Below, piece after piece: positions 59,979 to 64,000 of a DNA stretch of 64,000 nt. A program made the translations under genes and the position numbers. Within the stretch, counting starts at the first letter, position 1. Every line of letters starts with the position of its first letter. The notes beneath the pieces were generated by a model, which saw only the letters and a list, made by a program, of their open reading frames with translations, had not been told where the DNA came from and ran no database searches. Source of the stretch: Austropuccinia psidii (lineage: Eukaryota; Basidiomycota; Pucciniomycetes; Pucciniales; Sphaerophragmiaceae); contig JALGQZ010000015.1 in the NCBI GenBank assembly GCA_023105745.1, positions 441,501 to 505,500 on the forward strand, given 5' to 3'.

Positions 59979-60535
59979 ATCCTTTCAGTCCTCTGGTTTG
60001 AGATTTCTGTTGAATTGGAGTGTGAATGGCAAGGTTGATATTATCTCCCTCATTGTTTTTCCATCCACCACTGTGTCCAGGGTGTGCTCTTTCAGGTCTT
60101 CTGGTTCTGGACAATCCTCCTCTATCCTCTGGCTGGTTCCTTTGGAAGCCAAGGTCTCTGAGGTATACAGGGGACATATCAGTGTTTGCAAGCAGTCAAA
60201 AACTTTATTTTCTTAGGGTATTTACCTTTGACTGTGCCTTGTACAAATTTATTGTCTGCTGACCTGGGCAGTTTGCCTTTGGAAGTTACAACTGCATTAA
60301 TAATTGTAATCTTTCCTGTACAAGTGGTTAAGGTTGGTTTACCTTGTATGGATGCAGAGTTTCGTGGTTTTCTACTTCTCCGAGTGGCTATTGGTGTCCA
60401 CTTCTTGGCTGTGATGAGACCTTCACTGTGCCTCTTTCCTTTTCCCTTGCTGCCCTCTGGTTCTGAGGGTGTCACTGGTATGTTGGCCTGTGACTGGGTC
60501 TCAAGTGGGATATAATTTTCTTCCACTGAAATCAA
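59437..60535 (-). pseudogene. Family C second copy, gag N-terminus and 5' ORF exon 1
   Basis: The gag frame starts at 60,177 (MSPVYLRDLG) and runs 246 codons before leaving its frame at the same deletion. The 5' ORF exon 1 starts at 60,535 (MISVEENYIP) with the same donor and acceptor words as in the first copy, and the TGA of exon 2 is also shared. Confidence 0.7.
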
Positions 60536-61121
60536 GGCAGAAAAGGGAGGACTTATGTCAGTTAAGACTTCTTAAAAATGCTGGTGTTGCACATCGGAGA
60601 TTGGCCTCTGGGCTTGTATGTTACTACAATGTGCCCTGTATAATGACAGTGTAATTGAATCAACAATTCCACGTCAGAATTACAGCTTTTGGTACCCTGT
60701 CACACTGTTTGTGTGCCAGTATCCCACAGATACACTTGTGGTTTTCAAGTGTATTCTGTACAAGTGGTTTTTGTATAAGTGTTATTGAGTTAACAATACA
60801 CTTAATCCACGCCTCAACTGATGGTTTTTCAGTCAGAGGTGTCCTTATTCAGTCAAGAATACAGGACATATTGATGGCTTATGTGTTTATATAAAAAACA
60901 CGCCAAAAATAGTTATAGTCAGTGGGTATTAGCCACATGAAAAATACTCTTATAATATGAGTATATATATAAAGAAAGATAAATATATATAAAATATATT
61001 TGTAAATAGAGAAATTACGCCTAAAAAAAAGATAAAACACTGGTTAATAAGTAATAAATAGAGAAAAGACTTACTTATAAGGTCCAAAAAAAAGATTTAA
61101 AACACAGCCAGGCCCCCAAAA
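60536..61121 (-). other. Family C second copy leader, no gene
   Basis: Nearly identical to 56,687-57,273. Confidence 0.5.
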
Positions 61122-62363
61122 TGTCAGGATGAAACTATGAAAGAGTGGTAATGTAGGCTATTTACAACTTAAACTATGTTTTTGACACGTTAAAAAATGC
61201 TTTCAGAAGGTTTTGAGATGATTAAAAATAAATTTAAAGGGCTTTACTATAGTGGTTATAGTGGTGGTGAGCGCTGTTGAAAGCCCTGGGTGCAGCTTTA
61301 TCTGTTGGGTTACAATAATAAAAGACTACAATAATTAAAACAGACTTGTGGTTTGCAAACAGCCTGTATACCCTGTATTGGGCTCAGATGTGGTTTTGAA
61401 ACCACATCTGGGCAGTTTTCACCAATACAGGGTGAACATTTTCATCTGGGGACCTCACAGCCTGATTCTGACGTGTATGACGCGTAGAATGCTGTACAGA
61501 AACTGTATGGGACCCCGGTATTGACTGACATATGAGGTATTGAAGTAAAAAAATGCTTCTTCGTCTATTTGACACCTCATATTCATGGTTATGGGATATT
61601 ATCCCATGGTAAGGCTGTATATGACAGCAGGTGGGATTTTTACCTTAAAATGGTCATAACTCTGTCAGTTTTCGACACATCAAGCTCATAATTGGTTCAT
61701 TGAATATCTCTGGATGAGCTCTACACAATGGTACCCAACTTGACATGGTTATCATTAAATATGACAAAGTTATCCCATGTACAAGTATTTTTGTACATTG
61801 GCGTGGTCTGGGCAAAAGCTGTATTATGCTTGTTTGGCCAATAACTTCTGTTGTAGTTGAGCTATGAGGAAATGGATGGCACCATCCGATAGCCCTGATT
61901 GTGCTCTTTCCAAAAATACCCCACTTTAAGTATCTCACACTAAAACTGTAGAAGTTAGATGAGAGGTGAATGTTTTGTTCACCCTTATTTGGTCTGAATT
62001 TGACCATAACTCAAGTAATACTGGTGCTAGCTCAGTTTTGCTAGCACCATTAGATAGCCCTGGCTTAGAGCTTCATTTTGAATACCCATTTGATGGGGTT
62101 AAGCCTCTCCTTCTAGATTTTAGATGAGAGGTGAAAATTAAGGTTTATGCTCAGCAATAACTTTGAGCAGGAATAACTTTGTTATTTCTTGTCCTATGGT
62201 GATGGGACTTATATTTTCAGAAAGAGGTGATTTTCCTCTTTCTTTTGATACCTTTTGAGCTAATTTGCCTCAGCTCCATGTTTTGGTGGTATTTTGGCTA
62301 TACCATTGGTTTATGGTATTTTGGCTGTCATGCTTGTGCTCTGGTTTGAGTCACAGGCTGACA
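61122..62363 (-). repeat. Family C LTR 3 (5' end of composite)
   Basis: Starts TGTCAGGATG, ends CTGACA. It lacks 188 bases that LTR 2 has at 57,494-57,681, including the TATA region, with two bases of shared sequence at the break. Palindrome at 61,385-61,410. Confidence 0.85.
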
Positions 62364-62368
62364 ATTGG
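62364..62368. repeat. Target-site duplication attgg, right
   Basis: Pairs with 49,012-49,016 and marks the right border of the family C composite. Confidence 0.85.
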
Positions 62369-62513
62369 TGTTTTGCTATATCAGTCTACAATGACAAGAC
62401 ATGCATTGTAGCTTTTATCACCTCCAGGTTGTAAGGAAGTTACCCAATTCAGATGAACCACTTCCCAAGGGGTGCTTGGTTCTTGGACATAAATAATCAA
62501 ACAAAATATTTTA
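62369..62513 (-). pseudogene. Family A' integrase piece
   Basis: On the - strand it reads VQEPSTPWEVVHLNWVTSL, then PGGDKSYNACLVIV and YSKTP, matching 2,780-2,900 of family A around the first catalytic Asp (here HLN instead of HMD, so the residue may be lost). It is cut by the solo LTR at 62,514. Confidence 0.75.
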
Positions 62514-63933
62514 TGTCAACCTTTGACTCAAAACCAGAGCACAAGCATGACAGCCAAAGACCATAAACCAATGGTAAAGCCAAGATACCACCAAAGCATG
62601 AAGCTAAGCCAAAGTAACTCAAAAGGTATCAAACAAGAGAGGAAAATCACCCCTTTCCAAATATACAAGTCCCATAATCATAGGAAAAAGAATAACAAAG
62701 TTATTCCTTCTCAAAGCTATTTCTGAGCATAGACCTTAATTTTTACCTCTCATCTGAAATCCAGAGGAAGATGCATAACCCCATCACCTGGGTGCTCAAA
62801 TTGAAGATTTAGGTCAGGGCTATGAAATGGTACTAGCCAAACTGAGCTAGCACCAGAATTACAGAAGTTATGACCAAAATAAGTTAAAATAAGGGTGATT
62901 AAAATATTCACCTCTCATCTAACTTCTACAGTTTTAGTGTGAGATACTTAAAGTGGGGTATTTGTGAAAAGAACACAATCAGGGCTATCTAATGGTGCAA
63001 TCAATTTCTCCATATCATATATAGAACAAAAGATATGGAGCAAAAAAGTTCCATACACTTTTTGGACAACTCATAAATGTTTACAAGAAAACTTGTACAT
63101 GGCATAACTTTGCCATGTTTCATGTCAACCATACCAAATGAGGTACCATTGTGTATATCACATCAAGGGCTACACAATGAACCAATTTTTAGCTCAATAT
63201 CCTAAAAGCTGACAAACGTATAGCAGGTTTAAGGTTAGAATCCCACAGTTAGGCCAATACAGCCTTACAGCGGGATACTATCCCATAAGTATGATTATGA
63301 GGTGTCAAACAGACAAAGAAGCTTGTTTACACTCCAATAACTCATATTTAATTCAAATACAGAGGTCCATACAGGTTCTGTACAGATTCTGACGCGTCAG
63401 AACCACCAGAACACACCTGTAAACTCCATTGGTGAAAATCTTCACCCTGTATAGGGTATAAATGACTACTTGTGGTTCTAAAACTACATTTCCACCCAAT
63501 AATAGTCTATATTGAGTGTATAGAACCACAAATCAGCCCACAGTAGTGGATCATTCTGCTCGGTGGTCTTGTGCAGAGGTAAACCACCTCCCACTACCCC
63601 AGAACAAGATAAAAGGAGGCTTTTCCTCACCAGGAATCTAATCCAGTATCCAGTTCCTAATATTCTTATGTGGTATAGCTTATTAAAAGAAGTGGTACCC
63701 TTAGAATTTAATAGGTAATAAGTATACGCTGTAATTAATGTAGGGTTTGTTATTGTAAGCCAACAGGCAAACACTGCATGCAGGCCTATCAGCAGCACTC
63801 ACCATCACTAAATTATTTAAGTATAGCCCTTTTACTCATATTCTCACTTTGATATCATCATTATTTTTGTGTCACACTCAGAGTTATAGCTTTTATTATC
63901 ATTTTGAAGCTATATCATAGAGTCACCCTGACA
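62514..63933 (+). repeat. Solo family C LTR, opposite orientation
   Basis: Begins TGTCAACC and ends CCTGACA. It is the reverse complement of the other family C LTRs and clearly more diverged, for example the 26-base palindrome is decayed near 63,465-63,490. It is flanked by the 5-base duplication tttta (62,509-62,513 and 63,934-63,938), and no internal sequence is attached, so it is the product of LTR-LTR recombination. Confidence 0.85.
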
Positions 63934-63938
63934 TTTTA

Positions 63939-64000
63939 CCAATAGCTTTATTGGCTTTCTGGCATCTATCACAACTATGAAAGTACTCAATGACATATTT
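63939..64000 (-). pseudogene. Family A' integrase zinc-motif piece
   Basis: Reads KYVIEYFHSCDRCQKANKAIG on the - strand in blocks YVIEYFHSCDRC and KANKAIG, matching VSEYCPTCDRFQKAN of family A. It continues past the window end. Confidence 0.7.

Larger units (their letters stand above)
49017..62363 (-). mobile_element. Family C Ty3/Gypsy composite: LTR-internal-LTR-internal-LTR
   Basis: Three family C LTRs (49,017-50,447; 57,274-58,144 shortened; 61,122-62,363 shortened) and two internal regions, all on the - strand, bounded by one pair of 5-base duplications. The second internal region lacks the pol 3' half and most of gag. The copies are almost identical where they overlap. The layout fits unequal recombination between copies followed by deletions. 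Confidence 0.85.

Overview
The window is AT-rich eukaryotic DNA made almost entirely of nested transposable elements. The best fit is a rust fungus (Pucciniales), and Austropuccinia psidii is my specific guess. Grounds: huge LTRs of 1.4-1.9 kb, chromodomain-bearing Ty3/Gypsy elements whose Gag and Pol wording I recognise from that genome, introns of 60-75 bases, a TET/JBP-like dioxygenase gene, and GC-rich tandem arrays starting gcgtaagg. The species call is from memory, not from a search. I see no rRNA, tRNA, CRISPR array or bacterial-type operon.

Region by region. 1-5.94 kb: 3' part of a decayed Ty3/Gypsy chromovirus (family A, + strand) and its 3' LTR. 5.95-20.54 kb: a nest of family B Gypsy copies: an old fragment (B0), an LTR plus gag piece (B1), a Ty1/Copia fragment on the - strand, and a nearly complete but broken B2 element with a duplicated chromodomain. 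20.54-23.09 kb: LTR and pol end of a family C element, cut by a piece of family A LTR. 23.1-32.6 kb: an accessory island of different composition. It holds a broken multi-exon gene with a Zn2Cys6-like N-terminus, a TET/JBP-like 2-oxoglutarate/Fe(II) dioxygenase gene, a broken gene of unknown family, GC-rich tandem arrays, and five related 22-base palindromes that bracket the gene blocks.

32.6-36.4 kb: tandem arrays, an LTR-like block with repeats in its U3, and a family A pol end. 36.4-42.9 kb: family A-type LTRs in both orientations and decayed pol. 42.9-45.8 kb: a broken hAT transposase gene. 45.85-49.0 kb: LTR and integrase end of another family A copy (A', - strand). 49,017-62,363: a family C composite (LTR, internal, LTR, shortened internal, LTR) inserted in A' with a 5-base duplication (attgg) at both ends. 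62.5-63.9 kb: a solo family C LTR with duplication tttta, also in A', whose integrase resumes to the window end.

None of the retroelement genes is fully intact. In family C the 5' region carries two long overlapping frames. A 68-base candidate intron contains the first ATG of the gag-protease frame, so splicing could choose between two proteins. The most unusual structural signal is the set of palindromes around the TET/JBP gene and its neighbours, with matching gene-to-palindrome spacing in two adjacent blocks.
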